DNA of 64,000 nucleotides from Owenia fusiformis (taxonomy: Eukaryota; Annelida; Polychaeta; Sabellida; Oweniidae), in assembly GCA_903813345.2 (NCBI GenBank), contig CAIIXF020000011.1:14491754-14555753 (forward strand), read 5' to 3'. Both the position numbers and the translations under genes were made by a program. A model generated the notes under the pieces. The model was given only the letters and a program-made list of their open reading frames with translations, was not told the DNA's origin and did no database searches. Positions 33,331 through 46,123 of the stretch are shown one piece after another. How positions within the stretch are numbered: position 1 is the first letter of the stretch; each line of letters opens with the position of its first letter.

Positions 33331-34855
33331 TCTTTTAGCACTGTGCCTCGCCTAATCTTGCATATCAGGGAGCAACTATGTTAAAATAAAAACTCACTGA
33401 TTCATTAAAAGATTGTGGTTTATGCCGCGGTTTATTACAAATCCCATTAAAATACCAACAATTGCGCAGATACACACTTTGATATTTGTATGCAAAACAT
33501 TTTCTACAAAACTATTTCCATTCATGGGAACAATTCCAATGAATAGGCAAGACGATTGTTTCCATCAGCAATGGTATTTTCACAATTGATTCCAATATAT
33601 AAACTGGAGAGGTAATCGTTTCAACCTGCCTTTGGAATCTCAATCAACGACATCAGATTTCTATATTGAATAGCGTTTAATTCATCAGTTTCTTATATGG
33701 TACTAGTGTTAATTAGAAAGCTCTAATTGTAAATTCTGCTCATTCGTAGATTCGTATATTAGGTAAGACTATTTGCCTGGATGAGTTAATTGAAAGTATG
33801 TTAATACAGCGTGCAGATGTGCGGAAAATAACGAATGCTGAGTCGTCAAGTAACAATTTGTTAAATGGGCCTCGCTATAGGAAAACGGGTCTTATCACAA
33901 AAATTAAAATTGTGCTACAGAGCCAAAAAATGTGCTCACGAGTAAGAGGAAATTGTGCTAAATTCAAATCCATCTTTTCGATCTATATCTGCAAGGAAAA
34001 ACTGTTGAGACATAAGTCATGGCTCATTTGAATGGTCCTCTGTGCTTTTTAAGATAAACAAAAAATCAAGATATTGAAAAAATCTGTGATAAGACCCCTT
34101 TTCCCGTGGCCTGACTCAAATGTAAACCTAATCAAATGAGACCATGGACAATCGGGTAGACAGCTTAGTCGGTTTTTGAGCTCGATAAGACATGCAGATA
34201 CATTTTGACTGGAAGAATTTTGTATGTACAATGTAGGCTTCAAATCTCTCTCTGTTTTAAATCAAAAAGAACATCTATGTAAATACGGGCTTCGAATTGG
34301 AAACCGGAAAATGTGTCAAATGCAATAATTTGTTTGCACATTTATTGATGATTCTGTATTTGTATATTTAATCGTTAAGTTTTATCAAAAAAAAAATTCC
34401 CGGACCGACAAAGATGCGCGGCCTTCTGCCATGCAATCAGACATCCCCAAGTGGGCGTACCAATTTAAAATATAGCCCTACGCCCATGACTAGTAAGACC
34501 TTTTAAGGATTTTCCAGTCTTTTACCATTTAATTTACAACAAGTGAAAAAAAGACATGCCTGCCCATCCAATCAGCGATTCATCTTCAACGTCCAAGTTG
34601 ATTAACACTTGATACATAGTTGGATAAATTGAAACATTGTTCACCAAACTGGTCGTTTACTTTTAATCCCACTAAACAGACAATTCCCCTGTGAGGGCCT
34701 TTCGTACTTTTGTATTCTATGGCAATATATTGACACTACACAGTGTGTGCATCTCCTGGGATCTTCTCTTGTCCGAGTCAATAAGGCCTGAAGTTGTTCA
34801 AGCAAGTACGTTGACAAGTTTTTATTAACATTAGCAGGGATCTTATCCGTTTTAT
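33331..34855. other. No gene recognised
   Basis: AT-rich unique-looking DNA with stops in all frames. The 77-codon plus frame at 33798 has no recognisable features. Confidence 0.3.
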
Positions 34856-34859
34856 CTCA

Positions 34860-36400
34860 CCCACGGGGAGTATATAGAGAAGCCGCCCGTCCGTCCGTCT
34901 GTATGTGTCCGGGCAATAACTCGAATACCGGTTGACAGATTTGATTCAAATTTTATACGCTGATGCATTATGGGTGTAGGACCTTTGAGAAGGAATTTTC
35001 AAGCTGGTAGATCAATCCTAAATGGCCGCCATTTTCCTAAAAATGTAATCTTTGATAACTAGTTGACGGATTTGGTTCACCTTTTATATGCTGATTCCTA
35101 GGAACAAATGAGCTCTGGTCAAAGATGGCCTCTGAATTTCAAAGTGGCAGCCTTTGTTTCGTATAAAAGTAATACCTTTAACCCCTTCTTCAAGCTTGAG
35201 CGGAGATGTGAAAAGGTGAGCGTTGGTCGACCATAAAGCGCTTTTTAAACCTACCATAGACCGTCGCAAGTCGGTTTCAAGCATTTACCGCTCATTCCCT
35301 TAGTTGAGATGTCTACTCTGATGGAAGTTGGAGGCAGCTGAGGAAACCTCTACATTTCCACAGCTAATGTGTATGGCGCAACAGCATGTAGTCCATCTAA
35401 GCATGTTTATCATAATATAACTGAAATACCAATGTACGGATTTGATTCAAATCATATGCCGTTGCCTAGTGACACAGTATCTCTGCTCGGGAAGGAATTT
35501 CCAAGATGGCAGCTGAATTTCAAAATGACCGCTATTTTTCGTAAAAGAACTAGAAATACTGGTTGACAGATTTAGGTCACATTTTGAATGCTGGTGCATA
35601 TAGACAAAGGAGCTCTGCTTTAAGAAGAAATTTTCAAGATAGCTATTACGCGGTAAACACGATACAAAAATATGTCATATTCCGCAACGAATATGGCATA
35701 CTCACTTGCGGTGTATGACAGATTCACCTGCGGTATATGGCATACACACTAACCAATGAGAACGTGATACGGAAGTACGCAATTGTCAATTGCATCGATT
35801 GAACGAACAAGTAAATCGTTATAGATAATGATTACTGAATCAACAGTACTGTGTGTTGAATATATTAACTTAGCAGAAGTATCAGTCACCAATCTCGCGT
35901 GATAAACTTACTCAATCAATCCAGGATTCATATATTAGTACTCGACGCACTAACTATATCGGTAATTCAGCGTAGTTTTACATTTAGAGTCGATTCTCGC
36001 AACCAATCAAATCAAGGCTTTCTGTATCACGTTTTCACCTGCGGTATATGTCATATTCACCCGCGGTATATGGCATATTCCGCGAGTGAGTATGACATAT
36101 TCCGCAGGTGAGTATCGGGTATTCACTGAAATCGCATATTCGCATATTCACTGCGGAATATCGCATACTCACCTGCAAAATATGCCATATACCGCAGGTG
36201 AGTATGGCATATTCACCCGTATCACAAATACCGCGCAACCATGAATGTATGCCATATACCGCGTAACAATAGCTGCATTTCTAAATTTTCAAATACCATC
36301 GGACGGATTAGGTTTAAATTAAATGTTGATACCCAGGGGCAAAGTTCAAGAAGAAATTTTCAAGAAGGCGCTATTTATCAAAAAATGTTTTGTTCGCTGG
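34860..36400. repeat. Degenerate tandem repeat of about 110-180-bp units, interrupted by a transposon
   Basis: Each unit has the order AATACCGGTTGACAGATTTG, TTTTATATGCTG, GGAGCTCTGCTTAGAAG, AATTTTCAAGATGGC and GACCGCTATTTTTCG, seen near 34920, 35055, 35400, 35560 and 36290. It begins with CCGCCCGTCCGTCCGTCTG at 34888. The element 35644-36268 is inserted in one unit. It is non-coding. Confidence 0.6.
35644..36268. mobile_element. TRTTACGCGG element copy 1, 625 bp, 5-bp duplication ATAGC
   Basis: The left end is TATTACGCGGTAAACACG and the right end, reading inward, TGTTACGCGGTATATGGC. ATAGC is found at 35639-35643 and 36269-36273. The ends are arrays of a roughly 20-bp word, CACCTGCGGTATATGGCATA, in both orientations, with related AATATGTCATA forms. 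About 615 bases are shared in opposite orientation with 49393-50025. TGT...ACA ends with a 5-bp duplication resemble Ginger-type elements, but no transposase is present and the family is unassigned. Confidence 0.85.
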
Positions 36401-36567
36401 GATTTGCTATTACTCCGTGGGGTTACTGTTTTCTGTTTCAATTTTCTTCTTTGTTTCGTTTTTTAGCTGAAAATGCAAATAGGCTTTATACACGTATATC
36501 TTTGGTAAAATATCAGTCACATTTGCTGCGGCAACCGTACGGTCTATCATTTTCCGGCTTGCCTCGG

Positions 36568-36735
36568 TCATACTTGCTTTACGACGAGCATACGGCGACC
36601 GTAGCTTCTCAAAATCGAAAGAGAAAATCTACATCGTACTTCTTACATTATCCCTATATTTTATACTGCATATTTCTCTCGATTTTGGTAAGCTACGCCC
36701 GCCGTACGGTTACCGTAGATCAAGTGTGATTGAAG
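36568..36735. repeat. Dispersed repeat, copy 2 (pair with 32938-33115)
   Basis: Same word order as copy 1, ending CGTACGGTTACCGTAGATCA and AGTGTGATTGAAGC. Additional matching CCGTACGG palindromic words lie on both sides (36536 and 36800), so the full element may run from about 36525 to 36812. Confidence 0.55.
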
Positions 36736-37480
36736 CATAATGTCCTACATTGTCTTAAAATTGGTGCTATTTTGGAGAGACATAAAAACTACGGTTGCCG
36801 TACGGCTGATAAATAAAGACGCCTGGTCAGAGTAGATCATCCTACGGTGGCTGCAATTTTCTGTTGACAAAAACCAAGGTAGACAAGAGGCAGCAGCATG
36901 TGGAGGAGCCTAACTACGATCCTGCGGTTTGCAAAGGTCAATTGTAACCCATAAAATCCAAGCGCAGCCTCAAGTCGACTTTGGGACCTTTCTACGGTAT
37001 GGTTGCAAATTTGATGTCTACAGTGACAGCAGGAATGTAAGTCAAAATTTCGAGCTATAATTTATACGACCATTCTTCCTGTAACCGCATTTGCGAACCT
37101 AATAGGCAACCGTATAGTTTCCCTATGTTTGACGCAAACAATTACCGATTTAAGGGAGCTACGGTCGACGTGCGGCCGCCATTTGACAGGCTTTAGCAAA
37201 TTGTTTCACCTTTTAGAATATTATAATTATAATCTCTCGAAATGTTTGTTATGTATTATATTTAATTTCAATTTTGACTTTCAATAATGATGTTTTATAG
37301 TGAGTTTTCTTTTTGAACAGTCAACTATAGTGTTTGGTCCAAAGGCCCAGGAAGAAGATTAAAATCCCCCCCCCCCACTCACTGTATAATGTAAGAAAGC
37401 GACCTAGTGGGTGGGTGGAGGATGAACTCTTGTTCGATCACGTGTCTGTGGTTTGGTCTATTCAGTATGACCATGTGATG

Positions 37481-37625
37481 CTTGCCCGTAGCCAGATATT
37501 ACCAAGGGGAGCTTCTACCAAGGGGGAGCTTTTTGACAGTTTTGGCTAAAAAAGCGTGAAAAGTGCTCATAATGGTGAAAAACTGCATGATTTCGAAAAC
37601 ATTTCTAGCCTTGGCTACGGGCCTG
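37481..37625. mobile_element. hAT5-like MITE, 145 bp, 5-bp duplication TGATG
   Basis: The ends CTTGCCCGTAGCCA and, from the right, CAGGCCCGTAGCCA are inverted repeats. TGATG lies at 37476-37480 and 37626-37630. Partial relatives are at 8895-9040 and 22269-22462. Confidence 0.78.
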
Positions 37626-37639
37626 TGATGTGTATCAAG

Positions 37640-40180
37640 ATTTCAATTTCATTGTATTATTGTTGTTTGACCCCAAAGTGCTTATTTAATATTTATCATC
37701 TATTTACAGTAGTCATTTTTATAACTTTGGGAGCACTGTTCAATTTAGATTAAGTTACAACAATTATGAAAAAAGTTCATTCATGTAGAATATCTAAAAT
37801 TGGCTTATGTTTGGAAAAATCTAGTAAATCTTTTTAATTGCTTCTATGTCAGCGTACTCCAAGATTGTTTGACTTAATTTAGTTTATGGATTTGTACTTT
37901 TTCATCACGATCTTTGACTAAATATGTCTTACATTTAACTTAGTCGTTACATCCGTTCACCCTCCCCTCTAGAAATTTGGCAACCAAAAATCACCATTGG
38001 CTAGTGTTTTAAGGTTTTTTTATCTTTGAAAATTATTAATATTCCTCAATTAATGTAGAATTTGATCGGATTTGTGACAAAGTTTATATGTCGGTTTGTT
38101 GAAAACGTTTTCCGAAAGGGCACTTTGTTTGTCATACTTTTGGAGGGGAGTATATTTCTTTAATTTCTCTTTTTCCAGCGCACTATATGACACGCTATTA
38201 ATGTGAGTCCATGTTTTATTTGTGACGTGAAAAAATTTGGGTGATAGAGGGTCGATCTATTAATACTTTCGAAACTTTTTAGTAAAACATGATGGAAATA
38301 ATAATTGTCCATTGCACTTTTGATTGAGACCAATTGCTCACTTAAACTTGAAAATAGCAAATTTAATATGCAAGCACCCTACACAATCATTCTTTATAAA
38401 ATCACTCCAAGATTCAGCTTGGAAGAAAATGTATGGACATGCCATAATTGTTCGTCCTTCTTTCGAATTTTGATTAACCAAGCCGCAATAAAACTGAAAC
38501 CAGTTTATTTATGTCAAAGTTAGACGTAGCTTTTAGTAGACAAGAAACGAGTTATTTGAATTAACCTAAATGGCTTTTTCAATATAAGATATCACCAAAC
38601 CCGCTCTTAAATGCATCAAATGTCGTGAACTGCTTTTAGTGAGTATTATTTCTTAAAACGATTCACTAAATCAGCGTATACAGTTTCGCACGTAAGGTTA
38701 TTTATCGGGTGGGTTTTGGAGACTGTATTTTCTACAGATGGCGATAATTCTGATCTAGTTGTTCATCAATAGGACATGTGTGTCTTACTCCGACAATTGG
38801 AGGAATCATATATCAGATACATGATCCAGTGATATCACAAAGGTGCCGCTAAAACGATCTTTGTCTATTAAATCTCCCAACAGGTCGTTAGAATTATCTA
38901 AAAACCTACAATCTAATGTTTTATTACGCCTTTCGGTTTCGCAACTTGCTTTACAAATCAGCTCGTCCGTTTTAGTAGGAAAGTTGTGATTTCAGTTATC
39001 GAAGGAACTAAATCAGCTTGAAATGTATTTGTATTGGCTTTGGCTTTGGTGCAGCTGGCATTGTACGTGTTAAGTTAGTTTTCACCTGTGCATTGCAATG
39101 TATTACACTGATAAAGCTCTAGAACATACAAAATGACGTTATTATGACAAATGAAGTTAATCCAGTTCATCTTAGAGATAACTATAACGTTAACTCGGCG
39201 ATTCTGTACAAACATAAACGCTCTTCTATTTTGGCCTTAATAAATATTGGTTTTTATCAAACAAGGATTCGCCAGAGAGAGTATTAAATTGCTAATATTA
39301 CCACTGCGGCAATTGCTCTGGACTTTCACTTTCATTGCACTTGGCATTCATCAATTTATATTGTTCAATAAATATAATTTGCGAGGCATAAACTGTGATG
39401 TATTACGTGGTACCGGTGTAAATGCACGGGTGTAAATCAAATCGAACATGTGAAAGGGATTATGAAATGAATTGTTTTGAATAATAATTGATTTGGAGAT
39501 ACGGGTCATAAAAATACAACACAATAGCATAGAACTGCTGTATTTTATCTATTTATCGTGTAACTATAAATTATGGCCATCAAAATGTATCTTCTGAGTC
39601 TTATAGATCATCAGCGTGCCTCAATAAATACAGTGGTAAAGATATACAATCATGTACCTGGCAGATCTCGCGATTTTTGCATGTGTTAAAATAAAATGAT
39701 TACATGATAATATAATATTACATTTGTATTTCATTTTAAGAGTAGATAACCACTTTCATTAAAATATTTCATCCATTGGTTTTTTGTTTGTTTGTTTGAT
39801 TGTTTGATTGTTTGTTTGTTTTGTTTGTTTACATTTATCTTTTAATTATCAGGTCTACCACTTTGGGTTCACATCGATGACAATACGAACTTATTTTTAC
39901 ATAATTGCTCTATGCTTCATATATTTAAAAACTACACTCGAGGCAATGGAAGATTTGAAAACATTTATCATACCAAGTTTAAACATTAGGACATGTAAAA
40001 CAAACATTACAATAAGAGTATTTACATGGAGATCACGATGTTTCGATCATATCAGTTGTGCCAACCTAAAATAGTATTCACAGCAAGTAATTCGGCCAAT
40101 AATCTATTCCAAAGCTTATCCCGTTGTTGTATTGATACGGTTTAATTTTTTATAGAGGTACGTTATTGCGAGGACGTCAA
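37640..40180. other. No gene recognised; (TTTG)n tract
   Basis: AT-rich DNA without exons. A (TTTG)n/(ATTG)n simple repeat occupies about 39780-39832. The 88-codon frame after it has no recognised motif. Confidence 0.35.
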
Positions 40181-41622
40181 TCCTTGGTTCTAGCATGGGC
40201 CAAGAATAAAGGTCTTAAAGAGTCACAGCGCCCGGTCACCGCCAGCGGTTCCACGAAGTAGCAAAGTCGTCAGCGATGGAAACTGGAAAGATGCTGACCT
40301 TGTTTACTTGCGCCCTCGCCTCTGCGCCCTCGTAACTTTTTTGAAAACAATTGTTTCTTGTGTTACATAACTTTAGAATATTGTTAGCCAGTAAGAAGCT
40401 CTGAATAGACACAAAAGAAACGCCAGACTAGACCACACGTATAAGTCCTACAATGTAGTGGACAAATCAAATGGATTCATCTGGAGAAACGTGAATCTTA
40501 TTAGTAAACTAAATACATTGCTGTTTATCACTTATGATTAGAACTATGTTTTTGTTATGTTGACACAACGGATAGAAAATGCAAAAATATTTATCAGTGT
40601 CAAGCCAAGATGGATGACACGTTGATATGTAACATCGATTAAGACGTTGATCAAATATGTATGGTAAAGATATTGTTAAGACGTTCTAGGCTCTTGTTAT
40701 CCTGATTTTGTAACTTGATATTGGTCTAGAGGTGATCTCCTGGTACATTTTTTCAGGAAATGGCCCCCTGGCTCGGGGCGGTTGATAAACAATATCTGGA
40801 AGGCTTTCGCGGAGTTATGAATCGGCTTCAAAATCACGTGATGAAAGTATAACCAATCCGGGGACCGTTAAGAGATTGTATGAAGTTATGAAAGTCGGAT
40901 TCTACAGCTGGGAAGTGAATTTGCGATGTACCATGCATGCACGGGACTCTTAAAGACACTGTCTGATACTTTCTGGATCTTAAAGCTGTTCAACTGTCCA
41001 AGACCAGTATTTCAAGAGTGCATCGAGCTAAAGGGACGAACTTGCGTGATGAATGGCTTCCGCAACTTCATCGCCTAAATGTTGATTAGAATTTACTGGG
41101 CAAAGTGGTCTGTTATTCGCTGGTTACTCTCTTTATTAACCTCTCTTATCTAATTAAGGGACTACTTAAGGAAGATGTAAATAGCTCATCAGTACGCTAT
41201 CCACTTCTCGCAAAGTGTTGACTCTTTCACAGATCGAGGCGATCCAATCAATGGAACTAGAGACTCGAGCGTGTCCAACTGAGAATATCAAATTCATCGA
41301 AATAAGATTATGGAATTTGGAAATTTAATCTAGCTAAATTAACTATATTCACTGTCATAATATTCACAATCGTGTATTTGAAAATCATCAGTAAAGATTT
41401 CTCGAAATATTTGCATTCGGAATTCGTATTAGGGGGACATCGAATTTGAGCCCCTCAAGGAGTAATTTTGATGAATAGTGAGTGAGACCGATTTCCACAG
41501 CCGATAGAATCTTAATGAAGTGAAGATCATGACACTCAACAGCTAAAAGACGTTTAGAAAGCGCCTAGAGACTCGAGATGAGACATTTCAAGACATAACA
41601 CAAAACTGCAGGAGAGTCCTAG
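40181..41622 (+). promoter_or_regulatory. Possible non-coding first exon and promoter of the GPCR gene
   Basis: This stretch is more GC-balanced and looks unique. It ends with GGAGAGTCCTAG directly before GTAAGTATCG (41623), a near-consensus splice donor. The GPCR coding exon at 47407 has a CTTACAG acceptor seven bases before its ATG, so it needs an upstream non-coding exon. Linking the two would make a 5.8-kb intron. This is inference from signals and order only; no transcript evidence is available. Confidence 0.3.
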
Positions 41623-42316
41623 GTAAGTATCGCCTTTGTTAAAAAATATCTCAGACTCGATTTGAACAATATTATGTTTCTTGTAGAATTAAATTAAGAA
41701 ATGTCAAGTATTTGTTTTTTAGACAATATGTTGCTTGTCAAATTGAGCTTTTCTGCTATTATCAACTGTTTTGTTTGTAATTGCAAACCGCGTTTTAAGA
41801 ATTACTAATTATTTACATTGCATCTAATCCGCAACGCGAGGGGTATCTCGTATCAAACTTATAAAAACTGTCAGCTCTAGATCTCTAATTTCAGGAATCC
41901 GCCTGGAATTCGTGAAAGGGTATTGTTTTAAAGATTTGACTTGTGAAATTGATTTAATTTGAAAACAAGGGTATTTTTCAAGCAAAAATTCAATTCAATT
42001 ACATGTTAGTTTTCATTTCAAGTCATTAATCCTAAAAATGAAATAATTTGGGTAATTTTGTGTAGCCATTACGCATATTGACGTAAAAAGTGGACTTTCA
42101 TTGAGCATCTAAAAGGTGTAAGATTTCGATTAATGCGCTAGTGAGTTTTCACGATATCCGTTAAACCGGTAATCGGAAAATGTAGACAACATTTGACGTT
42201 ACTGACGCCGATGTATCTTTCAACGTATTATTCACCAATTTTGCAATATTGATTATGCAAATTAAAAAATATTCTTTTTAACTTCCGTTCAAGTTTTTGG
42301 GTCAAACCTATGTTAA

Positions 42317-42680
42317 AGGGGCAATAAGGACTGTAGAGAAAATAGGAATTTTTTTTCATTTTTTCTGAGCTATCAAAGCAACATTTGGTTTAACATCTTC
42401 TTTGACATACCTATTTTCTTAAAATGTATGGATAAATTATCAATTTCAGCATTAAGAAGTGTTAATTCAGTTCAAAGCTTCAAAAAGGGGACTTCCACTT
42501 TTATATTTTTAAGATCCACCATGTTTCAAGAGGAATATCAGCTAAAATAATGTTTATCTAGGGGGTTTCTTTGTAGATAATAAAAATAGATGTTAGTCTT
42601 GATGAAATATCCAAACTTAAATATATTTTGACACTGGTCCATGATCGTTGAATGGCCCCTCTGCACTAATTATTGCACCT
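42317..42680. mobile_element. TTAA-target DNA element, 364 bp
   Basis: The ends AGGGGCAATAA and TTATTGCACCT are inverted repeats, with TTAA at 42313-42316 and 42681-42684. TTAA duplications are found with piggyBac and Kolobok elements; the AGG-type end favours Kolobok, as inference. A right-end fragment lies in PARP intron 4. Confidence 0.72.
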
Positions 42681-42684
42681 TTAA

Positions 42685-43227
42685 GTAATAATACAAAATT
42701 GAAAACCATTTTTTATTTTTTTACAAAGAGGATTTCCTAGCGTAGCAGAGCAGCTGTACTGTGTACTGGCGAGTACTCGTATGTTTTACGTAATCATAAT
42801 GGCTTTGGTCTGAGAATGTTTTCTCAAAGACGCACTGACATTTCGTGTTGCCCAATAAAACAGCTTATCAAGGTCAAACATTCTGTTTCGCAAATGCTGT
42901 TAGCGATGACATGACTGATGAATGCAAAGAAAAGTAATAACATCTTACACGGTGTTTTGTTTCATTTTGTATATGAATCGTGAGGTAAACTTTGATGCAA
43001 GAATTCACACTTATCGCAATGAACTCTCTCTAGATCTTTTAAAAGCAAGAATATGGATTAATTTTCTTCCATTTTGAACGCCTAATATTAAACATTGTTT
43101 AAATCTAAGCTTGATATACTGTACATACCACCCTTTGCAGATTTGAATACTGGTGTTTTAAATTCTGCGTTAAAAGTTCATAGTTCAAATCTATGATTGT
43201 AAATAAACACAAATAAATGCCCAAACA
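42685..43227. other. No gene recognised
   Basis: AT-rich sequence with no exon-like frame or repeat that could be matched within the window. Confidence 0.3.
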
Positions 43228-43352
43228 CCCGCGATATTATAGAATTTGAAAGAAAACGGCTTCACTTATAATGACTCTAACTGAAGTTGATGATGACAAC
43301 TTCAGTTAGAGTCATTCTAAGTGAAGCTGTTTTCTTTCCCTCATATCGCGGT
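43228..43352. repeat. 125-bp hairpin
   Basis: The inner stem AATGACTCTAACTGAAGTTG pairs with CAACTTCAGTTAGAGTCATT across ATGATGA, and the stem extends through GGCTTCACTT/AAGTGAAGC and GAAAGAAAAC/GTTTTCTTTC to CCGCGATAT at both ends. TAACTGCAGTTAGAGTCAT near 43472 repeats part of it. It is likely a foldback MITE. Confidence 0.68.
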
Positions 43353-45950
43353 TGTCAGAACATTTATATGTGATTGCTTACAATCGTAGCTTAATTAGTT
43401 TGCATGGCGAAACTTTTGGAATCCAGATTAAACTTAGTTTATAGAATTTCGGCAACCATCTTGAATGACGCTAACTGCAGTTAGAGTCATCCAGCTGTGG
43501 AACAGTGATATCTCTTGTTATAGATTTTCATGCCCTCTTTCATCACTTTAGTGCAAGAATCAACGATTGTTAGATTAATCACTCAAGAAAAGATGGTTTC
43601 AGATATAAACGGATATTCAAATAACAACATCCACATCCAGAAATTGTCCGGTTTTCTCTTAAGAAAATAGTCCATTTCCTCGATAAGGATGATATGAAGT
43701 CACGAGCATAAACAACGGTTTTCATAGTACAATGCCTTCCACATTGCGTGGCCTTGCGAGATCAGAGTATTAGTACTATGGCCAAGATTTTACTATATTG
43801 CCCTTTGAAATTAAGTTATTTGGTATATTGTGAATTACATGATGCAGTTCAGCAAGACAGCAATATATATCTGAGAAGGTAGTCTAACACATTCAAATTT
43901 TTGGTTTTTAAGTGACACCCATGTGCTAGAAATTTATTATGGATACAACCTGGAGGTTTCGATTTTTGCTAATGGTATTCAACTTTTTCTCAAATATAGT
44001 TTCCTAGACTCTAGCGAGAATATATGAATGTTTCTCCTTGTCTATTGAATCCTCAAATCTGTAGAATAATGTAGCACAAAGTTATCTTGTAAGAGAAAAG
44101 TTGACTTCTTCGTCTGGCACAGGGTGAGTCACGTGACCTATATGTTGACTTATCGCACTTGCGCGCCACCTATATCAGGGCTCGAATCACGCGAAACACC
44201 ACTAACATCAAAACATAGGTGTTCCTTTTTCTAAGCCACAGGCCGAAAAAGCGTCAATTTTGGCAAAAATGGGCGTGGCATTTCTCCAGCGGTTCGTCTC
44301 AAAATACACTTTTAACTTACAGAAACACGATTAATGGTTTTGAAAATAAGGGGGCAATGCCCATCATTCTCCAACATTGTTCCAAGAATACTTTTTACAT
44401 TTACAGTCATAATTTCGTTTTTTGGAAATGGTCTAGAAGCATTTTAAGAAAAACTGGACAAAATTGCTGGTCACGTTTGTTTGCTTCTTCCAATGAAACT
44501 GACTGAGAAATTAGAAGAATACGGTTTACAAATTTCATTTTCACTTTCAAACAGGTATGTCTGACCTCCCAAACTCGACCCCATTTCTTGTACTCTACTC
44601 GATCGATTTAATTTTTTACCATAGGCCGATACTAGTACCTAGCTAACTACAGGGTGTTTCATAATGTTATATCCCAATAATCATATTATATCAAAATATT
44701 TTTGATTATCTCTAAGAAAATAAAAATTGACCCAGGTCAAAAAATGAAATGTACTACTGGCTACATATAGCTACAAAAGGTACAGATTTCATCATATTGC
44801 TAATGAATGCTATTCTAATACTATATCTAGTACCCAAGTCGTAGCCGAGTAGTGTAATGTAATATGGATTGTTATGGAAAATTAGTCTATGAAGATGAAA
44901 GATAATTGACCATTTAAACGTAAGTTCAATTCGCTGCTTAATTCTATCATCAAATTATTTTGCTTATTTACTGCTATGTTATTACAACAATGAACACTTC
45001 TTCATCGCAAAAATCTATTTACATTTTTTTTTAGTTTCAGTTTTCATTTATGAAAAATGTAAATATCGTTGAATATACAGACTTGCAATATTTTGGATTG
45101 GTCTGATGAGCCAAATACCCTCAAACACATATCAAGAGCAATAAGTATTTTCTCTTTAGCGAAGCGAGTAATTATTTTCATTAATTTTGGTTCATTTTAT
45201 TCATCCACTGGATGGATCAAAACTGGATATTTAGTTAATCAACTTTATTAATTAGGATTAACACTTACATGCATGTTTTTAATTATGATAATACCAATCT
45301 GACCATGGCATAATACCTGATTGAATTCATAACAACATTGAGATCAGAGGCACTTAACTATATATTATGATGCCTTACCTCATTACTATCATCCGTAATG
45401 ATTACTTCAATTATTGAATTTCAAAATCCTCGGTCGGTCAAGATGGGCTTAGCTAAGAAACAGCCATAAGTATTTTGCCTTATCTTTCTTGATTTAGACG
45501 CTTTTAGTCAAGAATTTCACTGTGTATACAGAGTGTGCATATGTACAGAGAGAAGTATTTGGAAACATTGTACCATTTCCTTGTTATATTGTCGGTAATT
45601 TCTTGCAAAAGAATGAACCTTTAAGCCAATCTAAATACAAAGTTGATTCACATACTTCTTGAATCGCTGTTTACACAACTAATTATGTTCTTGAAATTGG
45701 CCTTTGGGTCAAGTAGAGCGGAGAGCAAAATATTGTAAAAACACATCTTGTTGGCTTTAGTGACCCATTCTGTAGAGGTAAATATATTATATCGTCAAAT
45801 GATCGTTTTAGCATTTAATTATAGACGATCGATTTTTATATGAAATTTTCAATTCGTTTTTCAGTGGTATATCTAGGAGACAACCTAACAAATGAAGATG
45901 ATATCTATGTTAAACTTCGACTCAAAAAGCATAGACTATAATATATGTGA
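43353..45950. other. No gene recognised
   Basis: Unique-looking, AT-rich sequence within the presumed GPCR 5' intron. The frames at 44219 (95 codons) and 45069 (60 codons) lack recognisable domains. Confidence 0.3.
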
Positions 45951-45952
45951 AA

Positions 45953-46123
45953 CACGGGGGTAAAACAGACACGATGATACCATGAGCATTTCAGGATCCA
46001 AGTCGACCTGGACATACCAGACCAGACCGGCCAGACGAGCTCGCTAATACACTAAGCCCCGTGACACAACCATGATACCGCCGAACAAGCTCGTGGTATC
46101 ATCGGGTCTGCTTTACCCCCGTG
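45953..46123. mobile_element. CAC-ended palindromic element, 171 bp (pair with 52502-52658)
   Basis: CACGGGGGTAAAACAGACAC and its counterpart ending CTTTACCCCCGTG pair, with inner ATGATACCATGAGC against GCTCGTGGTATCAT. Flanks TGAAA and TAAAA agree in 4 of 5 positions. The same family as 52502-52658. No coding capacity. Confidence 0.78.

Noticed and set aside
36035-36238. Repetitive frames with TCGIWHIPQV and MPYTAGEYDIYRR-like residues at 36 kb and 49.4 kb
   Set aside because: They are translations of the tandem CACCTGCGGTATATGGCATA words at the transposon ends and lack any start context.
34860-36400. CRISPR-like regular repeats
   Set aside because: Units are 110-180 bases, degenerate, without constant short repeats and unique spacers; the host is an animal.
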